This document shows, in pieces, positions 7,914 to 16,224 of a DNA stretch of 64,000 nucleotides. The DNA is taken from the NCBI RefSeq assembly GCF_025449215.1, contig NZ_CP104900.1:868001-932000 (forward strand), read 5' to 3'. Below the pieces are notes generated by a model that saw only the letters and a list, made by a program, of their open reading frames with translations, made no database searches and was not told where the DNA came from. Within the stretch, counting starts at the first letter, position 1. Each line of letters begins with the position of its first letter. The position numbers and the translations under genes are program-made. The DNA comes from Shewanella seohaensis. GTDB taxonomy: Bacteria > Pseudomonadota > Gammaproteobacteria > Enterobacterales > Shewanellaceae.

Positions 7914-9368
7914 ATGAAGTTTAAACAGGATTTTTTTACCCAGTTACCTGAGTTTTACGCTCCAGTCTATCCACAGGGGATAAGCAATCCCCATTGGCTG
8001 GCGTGGAGTGAGGATGCCGCCAAATTAATCGACTTACAGCAGCCTACGGATGCCTTATTGCAGGGATTATCGGGTAACGCGGCTGTTGAGGGCGCAAGTT
8101 ATTATGCGCAGGTGTACAGTGGTCATCAGTTTGGTGGTTACACGCCCAGATTAGGCGATGGTCGCTCGATTATTTTGGGTGAGGCATTAGGCCCCCAAGG
8201 TGCATGGGATGTGGCACTCAAAGGCGGCGGGCCGACACCCTATTCTCGCCATGGCGATGGCAGAGCCGTGATGCGCTCAGCGGTGCGGGAGTTTCTTGTC
8301 TCCGAAGCGCTGCATCATTTAGGCGTGCCGACGACCCGAGCCTTAGCGGTGATCGGCTCTGATATGCCCGTCTGGCGTGAGAGCCAAGAAACCGCAGCCA
8401 TTACAGTACGTTTGGCCCGCAGCCATATCCGTTTCGGTCATTTCGAATTTTTCTGCCATAGCGAGCGTGGTCAAGCCGATAAGCTCACGCAGTTACTCAA
8501 CTTTACCTTGAAGCAGCATTATCCGCATTTGAGCTGCGATCTGGCGGGCTATAAAGCCTGGTTTTTGCAGGTAGTACAAGATACCGCTAAGCTCATCGCC
8601 CATTGGCAGGCTATCGGCTTTGCCCACGGGGTGATGAATACCGACAATATGTCGATTCTGGGGGATAGTTTCGATTTTGGTCCGTTTGCCTTCCTCGATA
8701 CCTTCCAAGAAGACTTTATTTGCAATCATTCCGACCCAGAAGGGCGTTACGCCTTTGGTCAGCAGCCCGGCATTGGCCTGTGGAACCTGCAACGTTTAGC
8801 GCAGGCGTTGACACCCGTGATCCCGTCCGATGATTTAATTGCCGCCTTGAATCAATATCAGCATGCGCTAGTGCAGCATTATTTGATGCTGATGCGCGCT
8901 AAGTTAGGGCTGGCTGAGCGAGCGGATTCGACAGCCGAGCAGGATCAGCAGGACTTAGAACTGATTGGCCGTTTTACCGTGTTGATGGAGAAAAATCAGC
9001 TGGATTACAGCAACACCTGGCGCCGCTTCGGTCAGCTTGACCCGAGTAGTGTGCATTCTTCGCTACGGGATGATTTTATCGACCTTAATGAGTTTGATGC
9101 TTGGTATCAGGCATATCAGGCGCGGTTGGGTAAAGTTACCGATGTTGAGGACTGGCAGCAGGCGCGTAATAGCGTTAATCCCAAATACATCCTACGCAAT
9201 TATTTGGCTCAGGAGGCCATTATTGCCGTGGAGGAGGGGAATCTGGCGCCGCTAGAGCGTCTGCACCAAGTATTGCACCAGCCGTTTGCCGAACAAGTTG
9301 AGCATGAAGATCTGGCCAAGCGTCCACCCGATTGGGGACAAGGGCTGATTATGTCGTGCAGCAGTTGA
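7914..9368 (+). CDS. selO: Protein adenylyltransferase SelO (YdiU, UPF0061)
   Basis: A 484-residue pseudokinase-fold enzyme that transfers AMP from ATP to Ser/Thr/Tyr of target proteins, linked to redox stress. Family hallmarks are visible: [45 protein letters not shown], the active-site [20 protein letters not shown] and a C-terminal [12 protein letters not shown]. It ends in SCSS; this Cys lies at the position of selenocysteine in eukaryotic SelO. The length matches E. coli SelO (about 478). I chose the ATG at 7914, with AGGGAAAG 5-13 bases upstream, over the TTG at 7911. DUF3630, srkA and dsbA follow closely. Confidence 0.93.
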   Translation: MKFKQDFFTQLPEFYAPVYPQGISNPHWLAWSEDAAKLIDLQQPTDALLQGLSGNAAVEGASYYAQVYSGHQFGGYTPRLGDGRSIILGEALGPQGAWDVALKGGGPTPYSRHGDGRAVMRSAVREFLVSEALHHLGVPTTRALAVIGSDMPVWRESQETAAITVRLARSHIRFGHFEFFCHSERGQADKLTQLLNFTLKQHYPHLSCDLAGYKAWFLQVVQDTAKLIAHWQAIGFAHGVMNTDNMSILGDSFDFGPFAFLDTFQEDFICNHSDPEGRYAFGQQPGIGLWNLQRLAQALTPVIPSDDLIAALNQYQHALVQHYLMLMRAKLGLAERADSTAEQDQQDLELIGRFTVLMEKNQLDYSNTWRRFGQLDPSSVHSSLRDDFIDLNEFDAWYQAYQARLGKVTDVEDWQQARNSVNPKYILRNYLAQEAIIAVEEGNLAPLERLHQVLHQPFAEQVEHEDLAKRPPDWGQGLIMSCSS

Positions 9369-9379
9369 TGGAAGTAAAA

Positions 9380-9673
9380 ATGAAATTAGAAGCCATTCAG
9401 TTAGATAGAGCCGCGTTAAGCTTAAGTGTGGGCGGCGATATCGATTTTGATCATTTCGAGGCCTTTGCCGAACCATTAGCCCATGCCTTAGATTGCCAAG
9501 TGCGCGAGCGCCAATGGGGCGCGGATCGCCATCAATGGCTATTGGAGTTTGAGGGCACCTCGCTTTGGCTCAATTATGAGTTTTACGGCAATATCTGTTG
9601 GCTGAGTGTGGAGCGTGAGGCCGATTTTGAGGTATTGGAATACCTTGCCACACTGTTAAAGTCCTATGTATGA
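9380..9673 (+). CDS. DUF3630 family protein
   Basis: A 97-residue cytoplasmic protein that looks like the DUF3630 family of Shewanella and relatives: ALSLSVGGDIDFDHFEAFAEPLA, then WLLEFEGTSLWLNYEFYGNICWLS and EVLEYLATLL. Its function is unknown. I chose the ATG at 9380 because GGAAG lies 5 bases upstream. It begins 11 bp after the selO stop and ends 10 bp before the srkA start, so it is part of a tight selO-DUF3630-srkA operon. Confidence 0.7.
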   Translation: MKLEAIQLDRAALSLSVGGDIDFDHFEAFAEPLAHALDCQVRERQWGADRHQWLLEFEGTSLWLNYEFYGNICWLSVEREADFEVLEYLATLLKSYV

Positions 9674-9683
9674 GAGAGTCGCA

Positions 9684-10721
9684 ATGAGCCAAGATAAGTT
9701 AGTTCCATCTCAGGGGGCCGTCGATGATACGCATTCGGGCGCAGCCTTTGACTTTCAGGCCTTAACGCCGGATTTGATTTTAGATGCGATCGAGAGCCTT
9801 GGGATATACCCAGAGACTGGCCTGCTCGCGCTGAATAGTTACGAAAACCGTGTGTATCAATTTCGCAGCGATGAAGGGCAACGCTATGTGGTGAAGTTTT
9901 ATCGCCCCGATCGTTGGACCGATGCGCAGATCCAAGAAGAACACGACTATGCCATCGCGCTTGCCGAGCAGGAAATCCCGATGGCGGTGCCCACATCCGA
10001 GCAAGGGCAGACCTTGCATCATTTCCACGGCTTTCGGTTTGCACTGTTTCCCTCCATCGGCGGTCGCCCCTTCGAAGTGGATAACTTAGAGCAGTTGGAA
10101 TTTGTTGGGCGTTTTATCGGTCGTATACATCAGTACGGTGCCCAGTCGACATTTAAAGCCCGTGAGCCGCTGAATCCGCAGATTTTAGGCGATGAACCTT
10201 TAGCCTGGTTAAAGCAGTCAGACTTAGTACCCAACACACTGCGCCCCGCGTTTTTTACCGTGGTGGAGCAAGTGCTGGCGAAGGTGAATCAGCGTTGGGC
10301 GCAGCAAGCTTTTACGCCCATTCGTCTGCACGGGGACTTACATCCGGGGAATATTCTTTGGACGCCCGATGGGCCGGGATTTGTGGATTTAGACGATGCC
10401 CGTATGGGACCGGCTATTCAAGATTTATGGATGATGCTGACGGGCGATAGAGCGCAGCAGCAACTGCAACTCGAGGTATTACTCGAGGCTTATGAAGAGT
10501 TTTGTGAGTTCGATACTCGGCAGTTGGCGCTGATTGAACCCCTACGCGCATTACGGATGGTGCACTATAACGCTTGGATTGGCAGGCGTTGGCAAGATCC
10601 TGCTTTCCCTATGCATTTCCCTTGGTTTGGGGATGAAAAGTATTGGGAGCAGCAGATCTTAGCCTTTAAGGAGCAACTCGCGGCACTCGATGAACCGCCG
10701 CTGAGCCTGATCCCCTACTAA
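9684..10721 (+). CDS. srkA: Stress response kinase A (YihE/RdoA)
   Basis: A 345-residue cytoplasmic Ser/Thr kinase of the APH/choline-kinase fold. Visible signatures: SYENRVYQFRSDEGQRYVVKFYRP (the Lys binding ATP), HGDLHPGNILW (catalytic loop), and GFVDLDDARMGP (metal-binding Asp). E. coli SrkA (328 residues) protects against stress-induced death by counteracting MazEF and is co-transcribed with dsbA; the same srkA-dsbA order occurs here. I preferred the ATG at 9684, with GAGAG 5-9 bases upstream, over the in-frame ATG at 9666. The gap of about 130 bp to dsbA may hold an additional dsbA promoter. Confidence 0.93.
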   Translation: MSQDKLVPSQGAVDDTHSGAAFDFQALTPDLILDAIESLGIYPETGLLALNSYENRVYQFRSDEGQRYVVKFYRPDRWTDAQIQEEHDYAIALAEQEIPMAVPTSEQGQTLHHFHGFRFALFPSIGGRPFEVDNLEQLEFVGRFIGRIHQYGAQSTFKAREPLNPQILGDEPLAWLKQSDLVPNTLRPAFFTVVEQVLAKVNQRWAQQAFTPIRLHGDLHPGNILWTPDGPGFVDLDDARMGPAIQDLWMMLTGDRAQQQLQLEVLLEAYEEFCEFDTRQLALIEPLRALRMVHYNAWIGRRWQDPAFPMHFPWFGDEKYWEQQILAFKEQLAALDEPPLSLIPY

Positions 10722-10848
10722 ATGTGTGAACAGGTTGGAATTACGCACCTCTTAGCCCAAACCGATTGAACTCTCGGCTTGAGTTACACTCAAAAAATGA
10801 AATATGTTAGGCTCCAGCTAGTTTTGAAAATTGATTTAAGGAAAATTC

Positions 10849-11460
10849 ATGAAAAAAGCATTACTTATGGTGGCAGCGCTGTTATTGGCTCCATTAACTG
10901 TATCGGCAGTTGAATACAAAGAAGGCGTACACTACACAGTGATTAACGACGGCCCAGCGACAGCTAAGCCTGAAATCACCGAGTTTTTCTCTTTCTATTG
11001 CCCACATTGCTACAACTTCTCTAAAACAGTGGTGCCTAAAATTTTGGCTGAGAAGCCAGAAGGTGTGGCATTCAATCAAGCCCACGTAGACTTTATCGGC
11101 AAGGAAATGGGCGTAGAAATGTCTCGCGCCTTTGCGGTAGCGCACCAACTGAATGTGGACGATAAAATGGATGCGGCTCTTTTTTCTGCTATCCATGAGA
11201 AGAAACAACACTTCACTAACCGTGATGACGTGCGCGCCCTGTTCGTGGCTAACGGCGTTGACGGTAAGGCCTTCGATTCGGCCGCTGACTCCTTTATGGT
11301 GAAAGCGCAAATGGCGAAGATGAAGCGTGATACTGAAAACGCGAAGATTTCAGGTGTGCCTGCATTAGTGGTGAATGGCAAGTACCGCGTCGAAACAGGT
11401 GCGATCAAGTCTTACGATGAACTGTTAGATATCGCTTACTATTTAGCTAAGAAACAGTAA
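10849..11460 (+). CDS. dsbA: Thiol:disulfide interchange protein DsbA
   Basis: A 203-residue periplasmic oxidoreductase that donates disulfides to exported proteins and is reoxidised by DsbB. Signal peptide residues 1-20 (cleavage at VSA-VEY). The active site is Cys51-Pro-His-Cys54 within FFSFYCPHCYNF, and the cis-proline loop SGVPALVVNG has Pro171. The length is normal for DsbA (about 208). GGAAAATTC lies just upstream of the ATG. It is followed by a strong terminator, and sits downstream of srkA as in enterobacteria. Confidence 0.96.
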   Translation: MKKALLMVAALLLAPLTVSAVEYKEGVHYTVINDGPATAKPEITEFFSFYCPHCYNFSKTVVPKILAEKPEGVAFNQAHVDFIGKEMGVEMSRAFAVAHQLNVDDKMDAALFSAIHEKKQHFTNRDDVRALFVANGVDGKAFDSAADSFMVKAQMAKMKRDTENAKISGVPALVVNGKYRVETGAIKSYDELLDIAYYLAKKQ

Positions 11461-11530
11461 TGATCACCAGATTGCCGCTGTTTTATCATCATTTTGTAAT
11501 CTAACTGATTGATACTGCGAGCATAAAATT

Positions 11531-11555
11531 AAAGGAGCCTAGCGCTCCTTTTTTA
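11531..11555 (+). terminator. Rho-independent terminator of dsbA
   Basis: The stem AAAGGAGC / GCTCCTTT with loop CTAGC is followed by a T-run, about 70 bp after the dsbA stop. Confidence 0.88.
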
Positions 11556-11619
11556 TTCGGTGTGATTGCCTAGTCTGCAGAGCGCAATTGGGTCGTGTTG
11601 TGCTTGGCCGAAATTTGGC

Positions 11620-11692
11620 AAAAAAAAACCGTACTTCCGATGATGGAGAGTACGGACTTGAGTCATATGACTCATTTTTACCCTGAGTAACG
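11620..11692 (-). ncRNA. Candidate unannotated small RNA (about 72 nt)
   Basis: No gene is annotated here, but the minus strand carries a complete short transcription unit. A near-consensus promoter (-35 TTGACA at 11726-11721, 16-bp spacer, -10 TAGAAT at 11704-11699) predicts a start near 11692. A hairpin CCGTACT (11655-11649) / AGTACGG (11635-11629) is followed by nine T, a textbook terminator ending near 11620. Inside, TGAGTCATATGACTCA (11674-11659) forms a hairpin, and an upstream ACTCA could pair instead with its TGAGT arm, giving alternative folds. A short frame (MSHMTQVRTLHHRK...) begins after CAGGG but runs through the terminator, so a leader peptide is unlikely. There is no downstream minus-strand gene. 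The family is unknown. Confidence 0.6.
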
Positions 11693-11698
11693 CAGATG

Positions 11699-11748
11699 AT
11701 TCTAAGGGGTGTCAAAATAATGTCAATAGTCAAAATTTTGACTATTGA
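11699..11748 (-). promoter_or_regulatory. sigma70-like promoter overlapped by a perfect 26-bp palindrome
   Basis: The palindrome at 11723-11748 has half TCAATAGTCAAAA and its exact reverse complement. The -35 TTGACA (11721-11726) of the minus-strand promoter shares four bases with its edge. This geometry suggests an operator for a dimeric regulator controlling the candidate small RNA. I do not recognise the motif. On the plus strand no good -10 follows, so I see no divergent promoter. Confidence 0.6.
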
Positions 11749-11909
11749 GTTAACTTGTCGTGGAGTTTTCCATTATCTAGGAAAATCAAATGACTAACGG
11801 TTTTGAAATGTAAATCTTGAAAATATTACTTAAAGGATGAAACTCAATTGGTAATCTTTCTGTCAAATAGCAGTAGTCAATAACAACAAGAAAGCATGTA
11901 GGGGGTTGT

Positions 11910-12122
11910 ATGAGAGTTTTCCCTGTATACGCACCGAAGCTGATTGCAAAGCATGCGCGTATTTTTCTCACTGGCGTGATATGGGTTAAAGACTTAGGTC
12001 GATTAGAATTTGAAAAGGGGCGTTTTTTATTGCCAAGAAAAAGCCTGCCAAAAGTGAAGCAGGCTATCTTAGAGCTGAACGAACTGATTGAATCGCAGAA
12101 TCATCAAACTAAAACAGCTTAG
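11910..12122 (+). CDS. ytfK: YtfK-like DUF1107 protein, candidate SpoT activator
   Basis: A 70-residue protein that lines up with E. coli YtfK (DUF1107, 68 residues): [19 protein letters not shown] matches the Met-x-x-Phe-x-x-Tyr-x-Pro...Ala-Lys start, and [19 protein letters not shown] matches the IKDxGxxEFxKGxxxxP core. In E. coli, YtfK binds SpoT and promotes (p)ppGpp accumulation during phosphate and fatty-acid starvation. AGGGGG lies 4 bases before the ATG. A poor Pho-box-like pair of 7-mers starts at 11860 (CTGTCAA, then a weak second copy). Its stop overlaps the convergent zapB stop by 3 bases. The function is inferred from homology recalled, not searched. Confidence 0.8.
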   Translation: MRVFPVYAPKLIAKHARIFLTGVIWVKDLGRLEFEKGRFLLPRKSLPKVKQAILELNELIESQNHQTKTA

Positions 12123-12340
12123 ATTTCACTGTTGAGCAGGCCAACAAGTCCGGTGACTTTGTCGTTCCAAGAAGCGAGTTCTTGTTGCAGTTGTTGGTTT
12201 TGCTCAGATAATTGTTGATTTTGCTCACTCAAGGTCGACGTCTTTTGCTTCTCTTCCTCTAGCTCCATTTTTAGAAGCTCGATAGTTTCGAGTGTAGCCT
12301 GGATCTTGGTTTCCAGTTTGGACAGTAATTCAAGGCTCAT
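12119..12340 (-). CDS. zapB: Cell division protein ZapB
   Basis: A 73-residue, nearly all-helical coiled-coil protein. The start [31 protein letters not shown] matches ZapB (E. coli [31 protein letters not shown]), which joins ZapA at the Z-ring and stabilises FtsZ assembly at midcell. The middle contains a duplicated heptad, [14 protein letters not shown], a recent tandem repeat within the coiled coil. The C-terminus [14 protein letters not shown] matches the ZapB tail. It is convergent with, and overlaps, ytfK at their stops. Confidence 0.88.
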   Translation of the reverse strand: MSLELLSKLETKIQATLETIELLKMELEEEKQKTSTLSEQNQQLSEQNQQLQQELASWNDKVTGLVGLLNSEI

Positions 12341-12472
12341 CTGGAGAGTCCTATAGTTTCTGGATGGGACTGTGATTCTAGCAGTGCCAATAGCATAAGG
12401 AATAGCAGTCTTTGTCGTTTGGTTAAAAAATGCCCGATAACCGCGTACGAATTTAAGTTTTTTTGCATTTGT

Positions 12473-12488
12473 TACTAACTCGTTAGTA
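12473..12488 (+). promoter_or_regulatory. TetR-like palindrome upstream of NhaC-type antiporter
   Basis: TACTAAC-TC-GTTAGTA is a 16-bp inverted repeat about 30 bp before the ATG at 12520. Its size and form suit a TetR-family operator. No local TetR gene is seen, so the regulator is unknown. Confidence 0.35.
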
Positions 12489-12519
12489 TTCTTGGGTTTA
12501 TTTATTATCGGAAAGGCCC

Positions 12520-14025
12520 ATGTCGCCGAATCTGCTTGCGATACTTCCCCTGTTATTAACCCTAGTGTTAGCCCTTTGGCTGCGGCGTACCTTAGTGGCG
12601 CTGGGTGTCGGTATCCTCTCGGGCGCCTTAATCATTGCCCACTTCGATATAGTGCAAAGCTTGGGCTATCTCTTGGAGATAGGTGCTAAGCAGTTTTACA
12701 GCCAAGGCGCTTGGCAGTGGTGGCATTTAAACGTGCTGATGGCCATGTTGCTGCTGGGCAGCATGACGCAGCTCCTCGCCAGAAGCGGTGCGGTAGAGCA
12801 ATTTGGTGATTGGCTATATCGACGTATTCGTACGGGTCGACAGGCGCGTATTGGTGTGGTGCTGTTGGGCTGGCTAGTCTTTATCGACGGTATTTTTAGT
12901 TGCCTCGCCGTAGGGCATGTGTGCCAACCTCTGAGCCAGCGTTATGGCATCCGTCAGACGCAGTTGGCCTATTTAGTCGACTCTAATGCATCACCGCTCT
13001 GTTCGCTCTTACCTTTTTCTAGCTGGGGTCCCTATGTGATGGCGCTCTTGGCGGGATTAAGCTTTTTACCCGTCTCCGCCCTTGAGGCCTTTATCGAGGT
13101 CGCCTTATCCAATTTTTATGCGATAACCACCTTAGGCTTGTCGCTGATTGTGGCTTGGTTTGGGATGGGGTTTCGCCCCATCGAGAATGCAGTATTGGCG
13201 GCAGAGCCTGTTGAGCCAAGTTTAACTCCCTCCCGAGGCAATCCTTGGCTGCTTGCGATTCCCATGCTGACCTTACTGTGCGCCTCTGTCGGTTTAACTC
13301 TCTGGTCTGGTGCGCAGCAGGTGCCGTCATGGGATATTTCGGCCTGGTTAGCTAAAGCCGATATTGGCGCTGCGATGCGCGATGCTTGTCTGTTATCGAC
13401 CTTAGTCACGCTAGTGTTGTTGATGTTGTCGGGCCGAAGTATAGGGAAACTGCTGGCGGACTTGGCGCATGGCGTGCGGATGATTGCCTTTGCCATCGCG
13501 ATTTTACTCTGTACTTGGATGATAGGCGCGGTGATCCAAGATCTGGGCGTGGCGAGCTTGTTGGCAGCTTGGGCTAAATTGTACTTATCCCCGAGTCTGC
13601 TGGTGGCGGGGATGTTTCTACTCTGCGCTATCATGGCCTTTGCCACAGGCTCAAGCTGGGGCACCTTTGCGATTATGATCCCCATCGGTGGGGAAATTGC
13701 CCATAACATGGATGTCAGCTTGCTGTTACCTGTATTGAGTGCGGTCATGGCGGGCTCGGTGTTTGGCGATCATTGCTCGCCGATTTCCGATACTAGCGTG
13801 CTGAGCGCGACGAGTTCAGGTTGTTTACCCCATGACCATGTGGTGACTCAACTGCCGTTTGCATTAATCGGGGCTGGTGCGGCATTAGTGGGATTTCAGT
13901 TAGTTAACTTATCGGTTGCAACCTTATTCGTGTGGTTTGGGGTCATAGGCACTGCGCTAGGGTTATTGGCCTTAATGACACGCTTTTATCCACCTTGGCT
14001 GAGCGCACGTTCGCAGACAAACTGA
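12520..14025 (+). CDS. NhaC-family Na+/H+ antiporter-like transporter
   Basis: A 501-residue inner-membrane protein with about 11-12 hydrophobic segments. It shows the NhaC-family pattern: [19 protein letters not shown] in the first half and [14 protein letters not shown] with [16 protein letters not shown] in the second half, which carry the ion-binding Asp/Ser residues. The family exchanges sodium for protons (some members transport other small organic ions), so substrate is not certain. AAAGG lies 4-8 bases before the ATG. A palindromic candidate operator is just upstream. RidA follows after 56 bp. Confidence 0.85.
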   Translation: MSPNLLAILPLLLTLVLALWLRRTLVALGVGILSGALIIAHFDIVQSLGYLLEIGAKQFYSQGAWQWWHLNVLMAMLLLGSMTQLLARSGAVEQFGDWLYRRIRTGRQARIGVVLLGWLVFIDGIFSCLAVGHVCQPLSQRYGIRQTQLAYLVDSNASPLCSLLPFSSWGPYVMALLAGLSFLPVSALEAFIEVALSNFYAITTLGLSLIVAWFGMGFRPIENAVLAAEPVEPSLTPSRGNPWLLAIPMLTLLCASVGLTLWSGAQQVPSWDISAWLAKADIGAAMRDACLLSTLVTLVLLMLSGRSIGKLLADLAHGVRMIAFAIAILLCTWMIGAVIQDLGVASLLAAWAKLYLSPSLLVAGMFLLCAIMAFATGSSWGTFAIMIPIGGEIAHNMDVSLLLPVLSAVMAGSVFGDHCSPISDTSVLSATSSGCLPHDHVVTQLPFALIGAGAALVGFQLVNLSVATLFVWFGVIGTALGLLALMTRFYPPWLSARSQTN

Positions 14026-14081
14026 GCCTTTCGGGGTAGAATGCCTGCAGAATTAACCATTTGATTTAAGAGATTATCCCT

Positions 14082-14438
14082 ATGAGCATTACCCGTTTAG
14101 ATGTTGGTACACGTATGAGCAGCATAGTGATCCACCAAGGCACAGTGTACTTATGTGGCCAAGTGGCTAAGGATAAGTATCAAAACATCACCGAACAAAC
14201 GACGACTATGCTAGAGGAAGTCGACACTCTGTTAGCGCAGGCGGGCAGCTCTCGGGAACACTTGTTGTCAGCCACTATCTATCTAAAGGATATGAATGAC
14301 TACGATGCCATGAATGCCGTTTGGGATGCTTGGGTGCCACAGGGCCATGCGCCTGCCCGTGCTTGTGTGCAGGCGGCCATTGCCGAGCCAGAATATCTGG
14401 TTGAAGTTTCAGTGATTGCCGCAGTCGCTAAGGCGTAA
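14082..14438 (+). CDS. RidA (YjgF/YER057c/UK114) family protein
   Basis: A 118-residue cytoplasmic protein. Family markers: [34 protein letters not shown] in the N-terminal half and [24 protein letters not shown] at the end, with the conserved Arg (PARACV) that contacts the substrate. RidA proteins hydrolyse reactive enamine/imine intermediates made by PLP enzymes. A second RidA protein lies at 40864-41247; this copy is of a more divergent subgroup. It follows the transporter in the same direction. Confidence 0.88.
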   Translation: MSITRLDVGTRMSSIVIHQGTVYLCGQVAKDKYQNITEQTTTMLEEVDTLLAQAGSSREHLLSATIYLKDMNDYDAMNAVWDAWVPQGHAPARACVQAAIAEPEYLVEVSVIAAVAKA

Positions 14439-14461
14439 CTCGCTATCTAATCTCAGTAAGC

Positions 14462-14490
14462 AGTAAAGCTAAGTCGAACTTGGCTTTACT
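14462..14490 (+). terminator. Hairpin after RidA gene
   Basis: AGTAAAGC / GCTTTACT with extra inner pairs encloses loop TCGAA. No T-run follows on either strand, so it is a weak terminator or a transcript-end hairpin between convergent genes. Confidence 0.4.
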
Positions 14491-14564
14491 CGCCCCCTCA
14501 ACCATTGCAGCCTTAAATGCTACGGCACATCTACCGTGACAAGGCTACGCCACGCGATCTTCAG

Positions 14565-14900
14565 TTAGAAATAGCGGGCCAAGTTCGCCGGAATACTGGG
14601 GCGGTGCGAGGGATACTGCGCCAGCAAGCCTTGAGCGATGGCCTCTATATTCAGCGTTGGTAAACCTTGCTCTATGATGGTCGCGGCCCAAGGTGCGTGG
14701 TGCTTGAGTTGAGTATAATGTTCAGTTTCAACAAACCGTGCCAACGAATAACTGCTACCGCCTAATCCATGTCCCCAACCTTCGCTAACGTCAAAGGGGG
14801 AATCGAGTCGCTCGCTATCAAACTCAACCAAGTAGGGGGACTGACCGTGATGGCCGCCAACCCAATCGCCTAATTCCAGCAACAGTATCATCCTTGTCAT
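14565..14900 (-). CDS. Hypothetical protein next to rof
   Basis: A 111-residue protein that I do not recognise. It begins MTRMILLLELGDWVGGHHGQSP and contains a Gly-rich SEGWGHGLGGSSYSLARF, then mostly helical residues to ANLARYF. It has no signal peptide or membrane segment. GGAG lies 9 bases before the ATG. It starts 17 bp after the rof stop in the same direction, so a rof operon is likely. A role related to Rho or transcription termination would be guesswork. Confidence 0.55.
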   Translation of the reverse strand: MTRMILLLELGDWVGGHHGQSPYLVEFDSERLDSPFDVSEGWGHGLGGSSYSLARFVETEHYTQLKHHAPWAATIIEQGLPTLNIEAIAQGLLAQYPSHRPSIPANLARYF

Positions 14901-14917
14901 TTATTTATGCTCCATTA

Positions 14918-15184
14918 CTACTGGCTCGCAATCATAACACGGCCAAAACTGGCATGGGGATCTGTGGGTGTGATGGCGATAATGTTATCTAGTCTCAGTG
15001 TTTGCTGGCCAGCTTGATGTTCGACGACCAGCCATTCAGTCTTATCGGCGTGGGTCTGGGTCGTGATTGCCCGTGCTTGGCACAGGCTGCCGTCCTGCAA
15101 CTCAATGTCGAGGCGATAGCCGTGCATACAGGCCAGCTCAAGGTAGTCGTAGTGGGCACAGGGGATCATTTTGTAGTCAGACAT
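14918..15184 (-). CDS. rof: Rho-binding antiterminator Rof (YaeO-like)
   Basis: An 88-residue cytoplasmic protein. MSDYKMIPCAHYDYLELACMHG matches the Rof start (E. coli: INCDDYDNLELACQH), followed by LDIELQDGSLCQARA and LRLDNIIAITP, which form the Sm-like beta barrel. In E. coli, Rof binds the Rho RNA-binding domain and blocks termination. Of two adjacent ATGs (15187, 15184) the second has GAGGA at ideal distance. It is divergent from the DUF1223 gene, with 70 bp between starts. Confidence 0.88.
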   Translation of the reverse strand: MSDYKMIPCAHYDYLELACMHGYRLDIELQDGSLCQARAITTQTHADKTEWLVVEHQAGQQTLRLDNIIAITPTDPHASFGRVMIASQ

Positions 15185-15254
15185 CATCTTTCCTCTAGTG
15201 TGAATGATTTGGATGCGATTCAAGGTCTTCTTCTCAATTAAGGGAGGAAAAATA

Positions 15255-16070
15255 ATGAAACGCATCCTATTAGTGAGCATCTTGTTCTGGCCGCTGTTGC
15301 AACCCGTGCTTGCTCAGTCGTTGACGCCTTTTCAAGCGCAGAGTGCCGTGACCCGCCCTTATATTATCGAACTTTATACGTCACAGGGCTGCAGTAGTTG
15401 TCCACCCGCCGAGGCTTGGTTATCTGAGCACTTTAATAAGACCGATCTATGGCAGAAATATTTTCCGTTAGCCTTTCATGTGACCTATTGGGATTACCTA
15501 GGATGGAAGGATATTTTTGGCCAAAGGGCTTTCAGTGAGCGCCAATATCAACATTTAAACCAAAAGCATACGCGGCAAGTGTATACACCACAGTTTGTGA
15601 TTAATGCTAAGGAGTGGCGTGGTTGGTTCTCGGGTGAGTTAAATGGGATCTTTGCTATGCCTCAACCTGAGGTGGGTGTGTTTAAGGTGCGTATCGCCAA
15701 CCAGCAGCTTGAGGCGAGTTTTGAGCCGCTGTCCACTTGGGCGCAGGATAAAGACTTGCATCGAGCACGTTTGCATTTGGCGTTGGTCGGCTCGGGTTTT
15801 ACGACTGAGATAAAACGCGGCGAGAATCGCCATAAACAATTACCCCATGATTTTGTGGTGCTGAGTTTGCAATCTTTGCCCGCAAGTAGTGTGCATGAGG
15901 GCGCCACAGACCCAGCACTGCAGTTTACCCAATCCCTAGATGCCATTCCCACATCAGCGTTTATCGCGCCCCGTTTGGCGTGGGTGGCCTGGTTAACGCT
16001 AAATGAAGAGCCCATACAAGCCGTGGGCGGCTGGCTTGAGGCGCAGCAGGACGAAATCCAAAGTCAATAA
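15255..16070 (+). CDS. Exported DUF1223 thioredoxin-like protein
   Basis: A 271-residue protein with signal peptide MKRILLVSILFWPLLQPVLA (cleavage about residue 20). The DUF1223 signature follows: IIELYTSQGCSSCPPAEAWL with Cys46 and Cys49 (CxxC), then LAFHVTYWDYLGWKDIFG, FSERQ and YTPQFVINAKEW. The fold is thioredoxin-like, so a periplasmic redox role is plausible; no substrate is known. The start is chosen because AGGGAGG lies 7 bases upstream of the ATG at 15255, and a longer in-frame start at 15204 would bury the signal peptide. Confidence 0.88.
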   Translation: MKRILLVSILFWPLLQPVLAQSLTPFQAQSAVTRPYIIELYTSQGCSSCPPAEAWLSEHFNKTDLWQKYFPLAFHVTYWDYLGWKDIFGQRAFSERQYQHLNQKHTRQVYTPQFVINAKEWRGWFSGELNGIFAMPQPEVGVFKVRIANQQLEASFEPLSTWAQDKDLHRARLHLALVGSGFTTEIKRGENRHKQLPHDFVVLSLQSLPASSVHEGATDPALQFTQSLDAIPTSAFIAPRLAWVAWLTLNEEPIQAVGGWLEAQQDEIQSQ

Positions 16071-16078
16071 GGAGGCAA

Positions 16079-16111
16079 ATGAAGCGATTTGCCCTAACGG
16101 CAAGTTGTTAA
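16079..16111 (+). other. Possible 10-codon mini-ORF with strong ribosome site
   Basis: AAGGAGG directly after the DUF1223 stop precedes ATG and ten sense codons (MKRFALTASC) then TAA. The ribosome site is perfect but only 3 bases from the ATG. It may be a remnant of a lost gene, a mini-peptide, or chance. Confidence 0.2.
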
Positions 16112-16167
16112 GACATCTTTTTAACCGCTTATTTTATCGGCTAAGACTTTTAGATGAATCTCACCTA

Positions 16168-16196
16168 TTGACTTTATTCCTGCCGCTACCTAGTCT
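16168..16196 (+). promoter_or_regulatory. Candidate promoter of ilvE
   Basis: TTGACT (16168-16173), a 17-bp spacer and TAGTCT (16191-16196) predict a start near 16203, giving a leader of about 20 nt before the ilvE ATG. The leader is too short for an attenuator. Confidence 0.4.
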
Positions 16197-16224
16197 GCTT
16201 GTTCAGTAATCAAGGTGGTATGCG

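Noticed and set aside
11580..11675. Leader peptide starting MSHMTQVRTLHHRK on the minus strand
   Set aside because: It reads straight through the terminator T-run, has no clear amino-acid cluster, and no gene follows on that strand.
11539..11733. Minus-strand open frame of 64 codons after dsbA
   Set aside because: It runs through the promoter, hairpin and dsbA terminator of the candidate small RNA unit, and lacks a ribosome site.
11860..11877. Pho box upstream of ytfK
   Set aside because: Only the first 7-mer (CTGTCAA) is good; the second matches about four of seven bases. Too weak to list as a feature.
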